Part shown: positions 33,562 through 42,594 of the stretch, piece after piece
Position numbering within the stretch: position 1 is the first letter of the stretch
How the letters are laid out: each line of letters opens with the position of its first letter
Origin: an uncultured Stenotrophomonas sp.
Lineage (GTDB): Bacteria > Pseudomonadota > Gammaproteobacteria > Xanthomonadales > Xanthomonadaceae
DNA: 64,000 bases
Direction: 5' to 3'
NCBI RefSeq assembly: GCF_945952405.1
Contig: NZ_CAMFIA010000006.1
Coordinates: 62,001-126,000, forward strand
Made by a program: the position numbers and the translations under genes
The notes under the pieces: generated by a model
Databases searched by the model: none
Told to the model about the DNA's origin: nothing
The model's input: the letters and a program-made list of their open reading frames with translations, nothing else

Positions 33562-34749
33562 ATGGAAGTGACTTCGATCGTGTTTCGGAATTCGGGTTGG
33601 CGCCAGGCCTTGGTTGCCTGCGCCATGCTGCTGGCGGCCGGCTGCAGCACGGAAAAGCTGCCGTCGAAGGACCCAGGCGCCGAGATCGAAGCGGTGGCGC
33701 AGACCCTGATCGAGCAGCCGTTGCTGCACTCCGCCTCGATCGGCGTGGTCTACCGGGGCGAAACCTTCATCCGCCATCGCGGTGACATGCAGGCCGGGAG
33801 GCCAGGGCCGCCCAACGACGCGACCCTCTACGAGATCGGCTCGTTGAGCAAGACGTTGGCCGGCACCCTGGTCGCCCATGCGGTGCTGGAAGGTCGGCTG
33901 GGCCTGGATGACGATGTCCGCCGCTATCTGCAGGGCGATTATCCCAATCTGCAGTATCAGGACCAGCCCATCCGCATCCGCCATCTGCTGTCGCACACCA
34001 GTGGCTTGCCGAACATGTTGCCGGAGCGTGCGAACGCGGTGCTGGCCGACTTCACCGATCATCGCGTGCCCGCCGAGCTCAATGCGCTCTATGCGCACTA
34101 CGGCAAGCCGGAGTTCCTCCGGGATCTGCATGCGGTCCAGATCACCCGCGTGCCGGGCAAGGACTACGCGTACTCCAGCGCCGGCACGGAACTGGTGGCG
34201 CACATCCTGGAGGTGGTCTACCAGCGCGATTACGAAGCGCTGCTGCGCGGCTTCTTCAGCGAGTCGGCGGCCATGCCGGGTGCCAGGATCCGCTTGGATG
34301 GCGCAGAGGCGTCGCGCCTGGCCGTGGGGTATCACAGCGACAATCCGCTGCCGACCACGCCGATGCCCCTGTTGCCGTGGGGCGCCTCGGGGGGCGTGAA
34401 GGCCACCGTTCCGGACATGGTGAAGTACCTTCAGTTCCAGCTGGCCAATGGGCCGGTGGCAGCGGAATCGCATCGCACGCTGGCCAGGTTCGATGAGGAA
34501 TTCAGCATCGGCTACTTCTGGAACATCGTCGCCGGTGATCGCCAGAAAGGCGTCTACTACGCCCACCACGGTGGCGTGCCACGCTCGCAGTGCTACATCT
34601 ACATCATGCCGAAGCACGACCTTGGCATCTTCGTCATCACCAACCAGAGCGGCGACCGGACCGCGCAGGCGATGGAGGCGGCGATCGATACGCTGGTCGG
34701 GAAGATCGTCGCGCGCGAGGTGATCGCGGGGCAGCCGGCCTCGCCGTAG
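33562..34749 (+). CDS. Beta-lactamase-fold serine hydrolase, lipoprotein
   Basis: A 395-residue protein with a lipoprotein signal (LVACAMLLAAGCST). The class C beta-lactamase/DD-peptidase fold has catalytic SxxK in IGSLSKTLAG, the tyrosine motif as YAYSSAG (YxN replaced by YSS) and a C-terminal HHGGVPR in place of KTG. Penicillin-recognising activity is not implied; many members are esterases or D-aminopeptidases. ATG 33562 is chosen because the lipobox then falls at residue 29. The longer open frame to 33313 has no leader features. Confidence 0.85.
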   Translation: MEVTSIVFRNSGWRQALVACAMLLAAGCSTEKLPSKDPGAEIEAVAQTLIEQPLLHSASIGVVYRGETFIRHRGDMQAGRPGPPNDATLYEIGSLSKTLAGTLVAHAVLEGRLGLDDDVRRYLQGDYPNLQYQDQPIRIRHLLSHTSGLPNMLPERANAVLADFTDHRVPAELNALYAHYGKPEFLRDLHAVQITRVPGKDYAYSSAGTELVAHILEVVYQRDYEALLRGFFSESAAMPGARIRLDGAEASRLAVGYHSDNPLPTTPMPLLPWGASGGVKATVPDMVKYLQFQLANGPVAAESHRTLARFDEEFSIGYFWNIVAGDRQKGVYYAHHGGVPRSQCYIYIMPKHDLGIFVITNQSGDRTAQAMEAAIDTLVGKIVAREVIAGQPASP

Positions 34750-34764
34750 CGGTGCCGCCGGCCG

Positions 34765-36012
34765 TTACAACAGCAGCAATGCCCCGATCAGTGCGGGCGG
34801 CATCACCAGGGCGCCGACCCGAAGGAAGTCGAGCGCGCCGACATGCTCGCCCTCGCGGCGCAGCGCCATCAGCCACAGCATCGTCGCCAGCGAGCCCGTC
34901 ACCGACAGGTTCGGTCCCAGGTCAACGCCCACCAGCAGTGCGGCGCGGGTCTGTGCCGGCAGCTCGGCCATCTGCCCCAGCGAGCCGGCAGCCAGGCCCA
35001 CCGGCAGATTATTGGCAACGTTGCTCAGCACGGCCGCTGCAGCACCGGCCAGCCAGCTGGCCTGGTGCGGAGAGGCATGTGCCAGCCCCTGCAGCGCGCT
35101 GGCTGCGGCCTGGATGACACCGGTCTGTGCGACCGCCTCGACCAGCACGAACAGGCCGGCGACCAGTGGCAGTACACCCCACGACACATGGCGCAGCAGC
35201 GGCAACGGGCTGCGGCGCTGGCGGATCGCCACCAGCACCACGCTGAACATGCCGGCGCAGAACGTGGCCAGCCCCAACGGGCCGTTCAGCGCGGAGGTCA
35301 CCAGCAGCACGCTGCCGGTGAACAGCACGCCCAGCGCACTCAGCCGGCCACCTGCGCTGAGCGCTCGATGCTCGGGCGCGGCCGCCAGCGGCTGGGCGAT
35401 CTCGCGCCGATGCACCCAGCGCAGCACCAGATAGGTGGCGCCGATCGCGGCCAGCGAGGGCAGCGCGAACTGCGCCAGCCACTGCAGCAGCGATGGCATG
35501 TGCTGGCCGTACACCACCAGGTTGGCCGGATTGGAGATCGGCAGCACGAAGCTGGCCGCATTGGCGATGAAAGCACAGACAAACAGATAGGGCAGGGGAT
35601 TGGCACGGGCTGCCTTGCAGGCGGCGTAGACCGCCGGTGTCAGCACGACAGCGGTGGCGTCGTTGGAAAGGAATACGGTCACCAGCGTACCGACCAGGAA
35701 CACCAGATCGAACAGGCGCCGCCCCGAGCCGCCGGCATGCCGGACCGCATACAAGGCCAGCCAGTCGAACAGGCCTTCGCGCCGGGCCAGTTCGGCCAGC
35801 ACCATCATGCCGACCAGGAACAGATAGACATCACGTCCTTCGGCCACCGCGCCCAAGGCCAGGTCGAACGGCACCGCCCCGAGCAGGGGCAGCAGGGCGG
35901 CGGCGGCCAGCGCCCACACATACTCCGGGATGCGGAATGGCCGCAGCAGCAGGCCGACGGTGGCCACGGCCACGGCCAGCCAGATGATCAGGGAAGAGGA
36001 GAACGCGGGCAT
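34765..36012 (-). CDS. ArsB/NhaD (ion transporter) superfamily permease
   Basis: A 415-residue integral membrane protein with about 11-12 helices. ArsB/SLC13-type features are the two inverted re-entrant signatures TVFLSNDATAVVLTPAVY and AVLSNVANNLPVGLAAGSL, and the matching PISNPANLVVYG and DLGPNLSVTGSLATMLW. This strongly resembles ArsB arsenite permeases and related anion transporters. There is no arsR, arsC or arsH nearby, so arsenite specificity is unproven. It is convergent with the serine hydrolase and 11 bp downstream of the MFS gene on the same strand. Confidence 0.9.
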   Translation of the reverse strand: MPAFSSSLIIWLAVAVATVGLLLRPFRIPEYVWALAAAALLPLLGAVPFDLALGAVAEGRDVYLFLVGMMVLAELARREGLFDWLALYAVRHAGGSGRRLFDLVFLVGTLVTVFLSNDATAVVLTPAVYAACKAARANPLPYLFVCAFIANAASFVLPISNPANLVVYGQHMPSLLQWLAQFALPSLAAIGATYLVLRWVHRREIAQPLAAAPEHRALSAGGRLSALGVLFTGSVLLVTSALNGPLGLATFCAGMFSVVLVAIRQRRSPLPLLRHVSWGVLPLVAGLFVLVEAVAQTGVIQAAASALQGLAHASPHQASWLAGAAAAVLSNVANNLPVGLAAGSLGQMAELPAQTRAALLVGVDLGPNLSVTGSLATMLWLMALRREGEHVGALDFLRVGALVMPPALIGALLLL

Positions 36013-36023
36013 CGGGTGGTGTC

Positions 36024-37259
36024 TCAGCTGTGCCGGCGCGTGACGGCGCCACCCGTCTCCGGCACATGCAGGGCCAACAGAAACGCGCCTGCCGCGATCA
36101 CGGCAAGTGCGAGGAAGGCGGCATCATACCCTTTGAACTGCACTACCAGACCGGCTAGGCCCGGACTCAGTGCCGCGCCCAGCCCAAACACGGTGGACAC
36201 TGCTGCCAGGGTGACGTTGAAGCGGCCGGTACCTTCGGTCAGGTCACTGACGATGACCGGCAGCAACGCGCCGAAGATGCCGGCACCCACGCCGTCCAGC
36301 AACTGCACGCCCAGGAGCCACGCAGGTGCGTCGGACAGTGGGTACAGCGCAGCACGGATCGGCAGGATCAGGAAGCCGGCCAGCAGCAGCGGGCGACGAC
36401 CCCAACGATCCGCACGGGCACCGACCAGCCACGCCATCGGAATCATCACCAGTTGTGCCGCAACGATGCAGCTTGCAGTGAGAGTGGTGGCGAGGGTGGG
36501 ATTGCTCAACGCGAGCTTCTGGCCGACCAGCGGCAGCATCGCGGCATTGGCCAGATGGAAAAGCGCACAGCAGGCCGCCAGTGCCAGCAGCCTGCGGTCA
36601 TGCAGGAGCACCCGCATCGGGGCAGCCCTGTGGGTATCCCGGCCGCCGGCAGCCATGCCACGTGCGCGCTCATTGTCGATGGCCTCTGCAGGAATCGAGC
36701 GCACCGCCGCCAGACTGGCCACGGTCAACAACGCCATCAGGGGAAACACCACCCCCGGCCCTCCCAGGTAGGCCAGGCCGCCGGCGAGCACGGCGGCTAC
36801 CGCGTTGCCAGTGTGGTTGAAGGTTTCGTTGCGGCCCATCCGGCGGGCAAACGCACGTGGGCCGCTGACACCCAGCGAGATGGCGGCGATGGCCGGGGCG
36901 ATGACGGTCGCGGCCACGGCGCTCAATGCCTGGCTCAGGGCGACCGGGGCGAAGGAATGCGTCCACGGCAACAGCAGGCAGGTAGCGGTCAGCAGTACCG
37001 TGGCCAACGCCAGGGCTGCGCGCTTGGCATCGATGCGGTCCATCAACGCTCCGGCCGGGGTCTGGGTCAGCAACCCGACCACCGCGGAGACTGTCATCAC
37101 CGCGCCAATGCTGGCTGGCTCCCAGTGATGCACGGCCAGCAGGTAGATCGCCAGATAGGGCCCCAGGCCATCGCGGACATCGGCGAGGAAGAAGTTCAGT
37201 GCGTCCAGGCCGCGCTCCGCGCGGCGGCTGATCAAGGAGTCGGAAGAAGGCGCAATCAC
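36024..37259 (-). CDS. Major facilitator superfamily transporter
   Basis: About 411 residues with 12 hydrophobic helices, the MFS loop 2-3 motif GALMDRIDAKRAAL and its repeat GARADRWGRRPLLL. It resembles drug/metabolite efflux members (LYPLSDAPAWLLGVQLLDGV). The frame is open to 37367 but that part encodes a His/Pro-rich stretch unlike a membrane protein start. GTG 37259, just before LISRRAERGLDALNFFLADV, is the best guess, so the 5' end is uncertain. Its promoter region holds a perfect ACTACACGTGTAGT palindrome. Confidence 0.85.
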   Translation of the reverse strand: MIAPSSDSLISRRAERGLDALNFFLADVRDGLGPYLAIYLLAVHHWEPASIGAVMTVSAVVGLLTQTPAGALMDRIDAKRAALALATVLLTATCLLLPWTHSFAPVALSQALSAVAATVIAPAIAAISLGVSGPRAFARRMGRNETFNHTGNAVAAVLAGGLAYLGGPGVVFPLMALLTVASLAAVRSIPAEAIDNERARGMAAGGRDTHRAAPMRVLLHDRRLLALAACCALFHLANAAMLPLVGQKLALSNPTLATTLTASCIVAAQLVMIPMAWLVGARADRWGRRPLLLAGFLILPIRAALYPLSDAPAWLLGVQLLDGVGAGIFGALLPVIVSDLTEGTGRFNVTLAAVSTVFGLGAALSPGLAGLVVQFKGYDAAFLALAVIAAGAFLLALHVPETGGAVTRRHS

Positions 37260-37376
37260 GTGAGGGCTGGACGGTTGGCAGGCATTCCGGCCAATGCCGG
37301 GCTGCGGAGTTATGCGTGCCGGGCTGTGATGGTGGTGTCGCGCAGCGCGGGGCGTGACTTCAGGCACTGCACATTA

Positions 37377-37390
37377 ACTACACGTGTAGT
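37377..37390. promoter_or_regulatory. Perfect 14-bp palindrome ACTACACGTGTAGT
   Basis: It is part of a 20-bp near-palindrome TTAACTACACGTGTAGTCAA between the divergent MFS and serine-hydrolase genes. The form is typical of TetR-family operators. No TetR gene lies nearby, so the cognate regulator would be encoded elsewhere. Confidence 0.55.
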
Positions 37391-37424
37391 CAAGGTGGAG
37401 GGGCATTCACTGGAAGAGGTGTCC

Positions 37425-38624
37425 ATGAAATCAACCCGCTGGCTGTCCCGCGTCATGGCCTTGGCGCTGCTCGCTCCGATCGGCGTCCACGCGACAACCA
37501 CCGCCGATGCCATCGCCACCATCGAGCGCAATGCCAAGGCCGCGCATTCCGATGCGGTGCTGGTCAGGCACAACGGAGCAACGCTGCTGCAACAGACACC
37601 TTCATCGGGCGAGGCCCCGGTCCATCTGATGTCGGCAACCAAGTCCGTGGTCGCCCTCGCACTCGTGCTGTTGCTGGACGAGGGCAAACTGGCATCACTC
37701 GATGAGCCGGTCAGCACCTTCTACCCGGAGTGGAAGCAGGGCCGGAAGAAGGACATCACCGTACGCATGCTGCTGGAGCACACCTCCGGGCTGCAGAACG
37801 TGGCCAATGCAGGCGAGGAGCTGGAAGGTGCGCCGGACCTGGTCAAGCTGGCGCTGGCGGCAGAGCTGAGCAGCGATCCGGGCAGTGCGTTTTCCTACAA
37901 CAACAAAGCGACCAACCTGCTGCCCGGCATTGTCGAGCATCTGGCCGGGCAGCCGATCGACAGCTATCTCGATACCCGTCTGTTCAAGCCATTGGGCATC
38001 ACCCACTACAGCTGGATGAAGGACCAGGCCGGCACCCCGTTGGGCATGGCCGGGCTGTCGCTGACGGCTCGCGATCTGGTCGCGATCGGGCAGCTGCTGC
38101 TCGACCGCGGCCTGGCTCCCTCCGGCAAGCGTGTACTGAGCGAGCATGCGGTGGCTCTGCTGACCCGCGAGAGCGCGCGCTCCCCCGATGTTGGCCTGCT
38201 GTGGTGGCGCATTCCAGCCTCGGAGCGCTACCAGCTGAAGGCGCAGATGAGCGAGTTCCTCGCCCGGCGCGGCGTCGGTGGTCAGGTGCAGGAGGCGTTG
38301 CTGGCGACCGCAGGCAGGAGCTTCGACAGCAGGACCGCATTGGTCGCCTTCCTCGCTGAACGCCTGGGGGCGGACTGGTCGCAGCAGTACGGCGTCGAAA
38401 TCACCGGACGTGGATTGAGGCTCTCCGATCTGTTCGACGTCGAGCGTGGGCCGATTGTCGCTTTTGCCGCCAATGGATACCTGGGCCAGCACCTGGTGAT
38501 CGTTCCGCAGCAACGACTGGTGGCGGTGCGCCTGATCCACCGGCGTGACAGCCATCGTTCGCCCTCGGACGACTATGCAGCGTTCCCGGCGGATGTGCTG
38601 CAGCTGGCCAGTACCCTGCGTTGA
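37425..38624 (+). CDS. Secreted beta-lactamase-fold serine hydrolase
   Basis: A 399-residue protein with a signal peptide (VMALALLAPIGVHAT). Catalytic SxxK is in LMSATKSVVAL, and the tyrosine motif is FSYNNKATNL (YNN). LLEHTSGLQN and LGMAGLSLTARDLV are typical of class C beta-lactamase-like esterases/DD-peptidases. The C-terminus has FAANGYLGQHLVIVPQQRLV, the usual GxxGQ replacement of KTG. GGAAGAGG precedes ATG 37425. It may share control with the divergent MFS gene through the palindrome. Confidence 0.88.
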   Translation: MKSTRWLSRVMALALLAPIGVHATTTADAIATIERNAKAAHSDAVLVRHNGATLLQQTPSSGEAPVHLMSATKSVVALALVLLLDEGKLASLDEPVSTFYPEWKQGRKKDITVRMLLEHTSGLQNVANAGEELEGAPDLVKLALAAELSSDPGSAFSYNNKATNLLPGIVEHLAGQPIDSYLDTRLFKPLGITHYSWMKDQAGTPLGMAGLSLTARDLVAIGQLLLDRGLAPSGKRVLSEHAVALLTRESARSPDVGLLWWRIPASERYQLKAQMSEFLARRGVGGQVQEALLATAGRSFDSRTALVAFLAERLGADWSQQYGVEITGRGLRLSDLFDVERGPIVAFAANGYLGQHLVIVPQQRLVAVRLIHRRDSHRSPSDDYAAFPADVLQLASTLR

Positions 38625-38744
38625 TCCGTCGCGGCGTCCTCGCGCACGTGAGCCCCCCATCCCCACGCCCCGCGAACGCCTTCTTCGGATGTTCTTCACC
38701 CTGGCCCTGCCTACAGTGGAGGCGACTCATGACGCAGTGTGTGA

Positions 38745-38963
38745 ATGACGATGTTCGAGTATCAGGATTGGACCTTCAGCGCCAACGGTCGGACGCTGGT
38801 GGCGCGCGTGGAGCTGGATGGCGAAGGCGGCGGTACCATCAACCGCTATCAGTTGACGCCTGGGCCGGCGCAGTCCGGGCTGTCCATCAAGGTTGCCTCC
38901 CAGGCCGAAGCTGCCCGGAAGCTGGAAACCGAAGTGGAAAAGCTGCTGGGACACGGTTGGTGA
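38745..38963 (+). CDS. Small hypothetical protein
   Basis: A 72-residue soluble protein with a beta-rich first half (FEYQDWTFSANGRTLVARVEL) and a helical end (AEAARKLETEVEKLLGHGW). ATG 38745 and ATG 38751 are both possible. No family recognised; codon usage is normal for the region. Confidence 0.6.
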   Translation: MTMFEYQDWTFSANGRTLVARVELDGEGGGTINRYQLTPGPAQSGLSIKVASQAEAARKLETEVEKLLGHGW

Positions 38964-39054
38964 ACGCGGCGCGCCGCTTCCGTGGCCAGCGCCACGTGGC
39001 CGCCATGCGCCTGCAATCTCAAACGGTGCGACGGTCGCTCGTATCCTTCCGCGC

Positions 39055-39504
39055 ATGGACTCTTCCGGCGACCCAGCGGATCTCATAACGGCGCCCCGGC
39101 CCTGCGGCTGGGTGCGAAGCGGCGAGCGCTGGGATCTTTGGTGGAACGGCCGTTGCGTCGCGACCATCGTGCCGCATGCCAGCGCCGGTGTCCGGCTGTG
39201 GCTGGAGACCTCGACGACGGTCCAAGCCAAGGTCGTAGCCGCGGCGAATGCGCGGCAGGCGAGGCGCTACGCCGAGCGCTGGTGCGCAGTGCGCCTTTGC
39301 CCGCAACTACGCCTGCGCGCTGCCGTCGCGCGGCTGCTGCAGCCCGCGCCGGACGCTGGCGGGCCCCCAAAGCCGGCACTTACGCGCGTGCAGCGGCAGC
39401 AGGCGCGTCGCCTGGCACAGGCCGGGGCAGGGGAAATGGGCCGGATCAAACAGGCGCTGGCGCTGCGCACTTCAACGCAAGCCCGCCCACGGCCGATGTT
39501 CTGA
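39055..39504 (+). CDS. Hypothetical basic protein
   Basis: A 149-residue Arg/Ala-rich protein. Its N-terminal half (GWVRSGERWDLWWNGRCVATIVPH) looks like a small beta domain, and the C-terminal half is basic and helical (RVQRQQARRLAQAGAGEMGR). I chose ATG 39055 because the upstream frame overlaps the preceding gene. It is followed by a small membrane protein gene 14 bp later. No function assigned. Confidence 0.6.
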   Translation: MDSSGDPADLITAPRPCGWVRSGERWDLWWNGRCVATIVPHASAGVRLWLETSTTVQAKVVAAANARQARRYAERWCAVRLCPQLRLRAAVARLLQPAPDAGGPPKPALTRVQRQQARRLAQAGAGEMGRIKQALALRTSTQARPRPMF

Positions 39505-39518
39505 GGGGGAGGGGCGGC

Positions 39519-39698
39519 ATGACCGCCTCGGTATTCGCCATGCTCTCGGCCCTGGTCGGGAACGTTGTCCGCGTCGGGCAGCCGTGGTCGCAGATGCTGC
39601 CGTCGGCACTTGGCCTGATCGTGGTCGGATACTTCTTCCTGCGGCTGGCAAAGGCTTCGCGTCAGCCGCAGGGTCGTCCGCAGCGGCTGGGCGCATGA
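39519..39698 (+). CDS. Small membrane protein
   Basis: A 59-residue protein with hydrophobic stretches (FAMLSALVGNVV and MLPSALGLIVVGYFFLRLA) and a basic tail. GAGGGGGAGGGG lies just before ATG 39519. Too short to classify; probably cotranscribed with the preceding gene. Confidence 0.55.
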   Translation: MTASVFAMLSALVGNVVRVGQPWSQMLPSALGLIVVGYFFLRLAKASRQPQGRPQRLGA

Positions 39699-39725
39699 GC
39701 GCCCAGCCTTCACCGTCCGCCAGTA

Positions 39726-40760
39726 CTAGGCCGAGAGCTCTTCACGCACGATCCGTGCACCCGCGCTGAGCGCGCGCAGCTTGCCGCGCGCCACCTCGCG
39801 CGCAAGCGGCGCCATGCCACAGTTGGTGCTCGGGTAGAGCTTGTCGGCATCCACGAACTGCAGCGCCCTGCGCAGCGTGTCGGCCACTTCCTCGGCCGTC
39901 TCCACCGTGCTGGAGGCCACATCAATGGCGCCCACCATCACCTTCTTGCCGCGCACCAGCTCGATCAGGTCGATCGGTACATGCGAGTTGTGGCACTCCA
40001 GCGAGATGATGTCGATGCTGGAGGCCTGCAGTTTCGGGAATGATTCCTCGTATTGCCGCCATTCCGATCCCAGCGTCTGCTTCCAGTCGGTATTGGCCTT
40101 GATGCCATAGCCGTAGCAGATGTGTACCGCCGTCTCGCACTTCAATCCCTCGACCGCCCGCTCCAGTGCGGCTACGCCCCAGTCGTTGACTTCGTCGAAG
40201 AACACGTTGAACGCGGGCTCGTCGAACTGGATGATGTCGACCCCCGCCGCCTCCAGCTCCCTGGCCTCCTGGTTGAGGATTCCGGCGAACTCCCAGGCCA
40301 GCTTCTCACGGCTCTTGTAGTGGGCGTCGTACAGCGTATCGATCATCGTCATCGGGCCGGGAAGTGCCCATTTGATCGGCTGCGTGGTCTGCCGGCGCAG
40401 GAATTTCGCATCCTCGACGAACACCGGCCTCGGGCGGCTGACCGCGCCGACCACGGTCGGCACGCTGGCATCGTAGCGGTTGCGGATGCGCACGGTTTCG
40501 CGCTTCTCGAAATCCACGCCGCTGAGATGCTCGATGAAGGTGGTGACGAAATGCTGCCGGGTCTGCTCGCCGTCACTGACGATGTCGATGCCGGCGTGCA
40601 GCTGTTCCTGCAGGGACAGACGCAGTGCATCCTGCTTGCCCTCGGCCAGGCCTTCGTCCTGCAGTTTCCAGGGCGACCAGAGCTTTTCCGGTTCTGCCAG
40701 CCAGGAGGGCTTGGGCAGGCTGCCGGCGGTGGAGGTGGGGAGCAGCGTGTTCTTCGACAT
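39726..40760 (-). CDS. mesD: Core methionine synthase MesD (MetE C-terminal-domain type)
   Basis: A 344-residue protein corresponding to the catalytic domain of MetE only. It has zinc-site segments AVHICYGYG (His, Cys) and STNCGMAPL (Cys), and the barrel segments DIIQFDEPAFN and ISLECHNSHVP. Full MetE proteins are about twice this length. The pairing with a DUF1852 gene (mesX) directly upstream is the signature of the MesD/MesX folate-independent methionine synthase, which needs MesX and oxygen. The reaction is methyl transfer to homocysteine from a donor that is not folate. ATG 40760 is just after the mesX stop on the same strand. Confidence 0.92.
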   Translation of the reverse strand: MSKNTLLPTSTAGSLPKPSWLAEPEKLWSPWKLQDEGLAEGKQDALRLSLQEQLHAGIDIVSDGEQTRQHFVTTFIEHLSGVDFEKRETVRIRNRYDASVPTVVGAVSRPRPVFVEDAKFLRRQTTQPIKWALPGPMTMIDTLYDAHYKSREKLAWEFAGILNQEARELEAAGVDIIQFDEPAFNVFFDEVNDWGVAALERAVEGLKCETAVHICYGYGIKANTDWKQTLGSEWRQYEESFPKLQASSIDIISLECHNSHVPIDLIELVRGKKVMVGAIDVASSTVETAEEVADTLRRALQFVDADKLYPSTNCGMAPLAREVARGKLRALSAGARIVREELSA

Positions 40761-40800
40761 TGCGTCTTGTGTCCTGGGGTGCGGATGGAAAATCGATGGA

Positions 40801-41778
40801 TCAGCGGGCAGCCCACTGCTCAAGCACGGCGCGGTAGGGCTTGATGAAGTGTTCTTCGGTGAACCGACCCTGCTTGACCGCCAGCTGGCTGCGCTCTTCG
40901 CGGTCGTAGACGATGCGGGTGGAGGAATAGTCCTGGTGTTTCAGGCTGGGCTGGTAGACCTTGCCGGCGACCGAGTTGGCGTTGTAGATCTCCGGGCGGT
41001 AGATCTTCTGGAACGCTTCCATCGTGCTGATGGTGCCGATCAGCTCCAGGTTCGAGTAATCGCCGAGCAGGTCGCCGCGGAAGTAGAACGCCAGCGGCGC
41101 CACGCTACCCGGCGGCATGAAATAGCGCACCTGCAGCCCCATCTTGTCGAAGTACTGGTCGGTCGGCGAGAACTCGCCCTGGCGGTACTCCACGCCCAGG
41201 ATCGGGTGGTGGTTCTCGGTGCGGTGGTAGGTCTTGCTGCTGGACACGCTGATGCAGATCACCGGCGCCTTGCTGAAATTGGCGCGGTAGGCCTCCGATT
41301 CCAGGAAGTGCTTGAACAGCTTGCCGTGCAGGTCGCCGAACCCCTCTGGAATGCCGAAGGTCGCCTTGCCCTCGTTGCTGGCCGGCAGCACCACGCTGAA
41401 ATCGTAGTCGCGGACGTAGGACGAGAAGTTGTTGCCGACGATGCCTTCGGTGCGCGCGCCGGTCTGGGTGTCGACGATGGTCGGCCGCAGTACCTCGATC
41501 AACGGGAACGGATCACTGCCGTCGGTGCCATCGATGTGCATCTCCACGGAGATGATGTCCAGCTCGACGGCATAACGGTCCGCGCCCGGGTTGTCCCAGT
41601 GCGCCAGATCGTTGAAGCGGTTGTTGATCATGCGGATCGTGTTGCGCAGGTTCTCCTGCCGCGAATCGCCACGGGCCAGATTGGCGAAATTGGTGGTGAT
41701 GCGCGTGCCGTCAGCCGGCTGGTAGTCCTCGTTGAAGGGGATGAGGGTGATGCTGAAGGTGAAGTCTCGGGTCGTCAT
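40801..41778 (-). CDS. mesX: MesX, DUF1852 accessory protein of MesD
   Basis: A 325-residue DUF1852 protein (FTFSITLIPFNEDYQPADGT at the start; typical length). Family knowledge: MesX is required with MesD for homocysteine methylation and is thought to be an oxygenase-like partner that supplies the methyl group or prepares its donor. It lies between a flavin reductase gene and mesD on the same strand, giving the order FMN reductase-mesX-mesD. ATG 41778 was chosen over upstream in-frame starts because DUF1852 begins there. Confidence 0.93.
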   Translation of the reverse strand: MTTRDFTFSITLIPFNEDYQPADGTRITTNFANLARGDSRQENLRNTIRMINNRFNDLAHWDNPGADRYAVELDIISVEMHIDGTDGSDPFPLIEVLRPTIVDTQTGARTEGIVGNNFSSYVRDYDFSVVLPASNEGKATFGIPEGFGDLHGKLFKHFLESEAYRANFSKAPVICISVSSSKTYHRTENHHPILGVEYRQGEFSPTDQYFDKMGLQVRYFMPPGSVAPLAFYFRGDLLGDYSNLELIGTISTMEAFQKIYRPEIYNANSVAGKVYQPSLKHQDYSSTRIVYDREERSQLAVKQGRFTEEHFIKPYRAVLEQWAAR

Positions 41779-41836
41779 GGGCGGCGTTCCGGGTTGCGGG
41801 GGTGACATCCGAATGCGGGTGGGCGGCATTCGGCAT

Positions 41837-42418
41837 TCAGAGGGCGGCGGCGATCTCGGCGGTGGCGGGCGCTGCGCGATGGGACAGTGCCAGCAGCGGC
41901 AGGGCGCGGTGCACTGCCAGCCGGGCCCGCTGCAGCAGGGCATCGTCGTGCACCCGGCCGTCCGCGAAATCGCGGTCGGTGGCGTACACCCCCAGCGGCA
42001 GGGTGCGGGCCTGGAAGAAACTGAAAAGCGGGCGCAGCTGGTGGTCGATCACCAGTGCGTGGCGCTCGCTGCCGCCGGTGGCGGCGAGCAGGATGGGGGT
42101 GTCGACCAGGGCGTCCTGGTGGATGAAATCAAAGAAGTGCTTGAACAGCCCGGTGTACGAGCCCCGGTAGACCGGCGTGGCCACCACCAGGACATCGGCC
42201 TGTTCGACGGCTGCCAGCTGCCGCTCAACGCCGTCCGTCAGCTGCGAACGCCAGAGTGCGCCCGCCAGCTGCGGTGCCAGCTCGCCCAGCTCGATCAGGT
42301 GCGGCTCGCAGACCAGGTCCTCGCCGATCAGGTCCAGCAGGTGCTCGGCCAGGGCCGCAGCCTTGGAAGGGCGTTGCAGCCCACCGGAAACGGCGACGAT
42401 ACGAAGGGGGCGGGTCAT
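41837..42418 (-). CDS. NAD(P)H-dependent FMN reductase (MsuE/SsuE family)
   Basis: A 193-residue flavodoxin-like reductase with the phosphate-binding loop VAVSGGLQRPSKAAALAEHLL, VVATPVYRGSYTGLFKHFFDF and PILLAATGGSERHALVID. Family knowledge: such enzymes supply reduced FMN to two-component monooxygenases that cleave alkanesulfonates or sulfones. As the first gene of the mesX-mesD operon it probably provides reduced flavin for the oxygen-dependent step involving MesX; this is inference from order. It is divergent from the LysR gene. Confidence 0.9.
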   Translation of the reverse strand: MTRPLRIVAVSGGLQRPSKAAALAEHLLDLIGEDLVCEPHLIELGELAPQLAGALWRSQLTDGVERQLAAVEQADVLVVATPVYRGSYTGLFKHFFDFIHQDALVDTPILLAATGGSERHALVIDHQLRPLFSFFQARTLPLGVYATDRDFADGRVHDDALLQRARLAVHRALPLLALSHRAAPATAEIAAAL

Positions 42419-42549
42419 CTGTTCGCTTTCAGCAGGGGAGGGGCGCCTTCGGGGCGTTCTGCGTGGGGCGCAGTCCTGCAGGCCGGCGGGGTGGCCGGGC
42501 GCCAGGCAATCGAAGGCATGAACCGATGCTAGCCACCCCCTTCCATGAC

Positions 42550-42564
42550 GTAAAATGGTATTAC
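42550..42564. promoter_or_regulatory. Candidate LysR-type operator GTAAAATGGTATTAC
   Basis: An interrupted dyad GTAA-N7-TTAC with the T-N11-A spacing of LTTR boxes, located 30 bp upstream of the MetR-like gene and facing the divergent FMN reductase-mesX-mesD operon. Confidence 0.5.
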
Positions 42565-42594
42565 TTCACCAATCCATGAGCGGGATTCATCGTC

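Noticed and set aside
34765..36012. Arsenic-resistance operon
   Set aside because: Permease resembles ArsB but no arsR, arsC or arsH lies nearby.
34843..36771. 642-codon plus-strand frame opposite transporter genes
   Set aside because: Shadow spanning two opposite-strand membrane protein genes.
36453..38624. 723-codon frame beginning far upstream of the serine hydrolase
   Set aside because: The real protein starts at 37425 with a signal peptide; the upstream part is antisense to the MFS gene.
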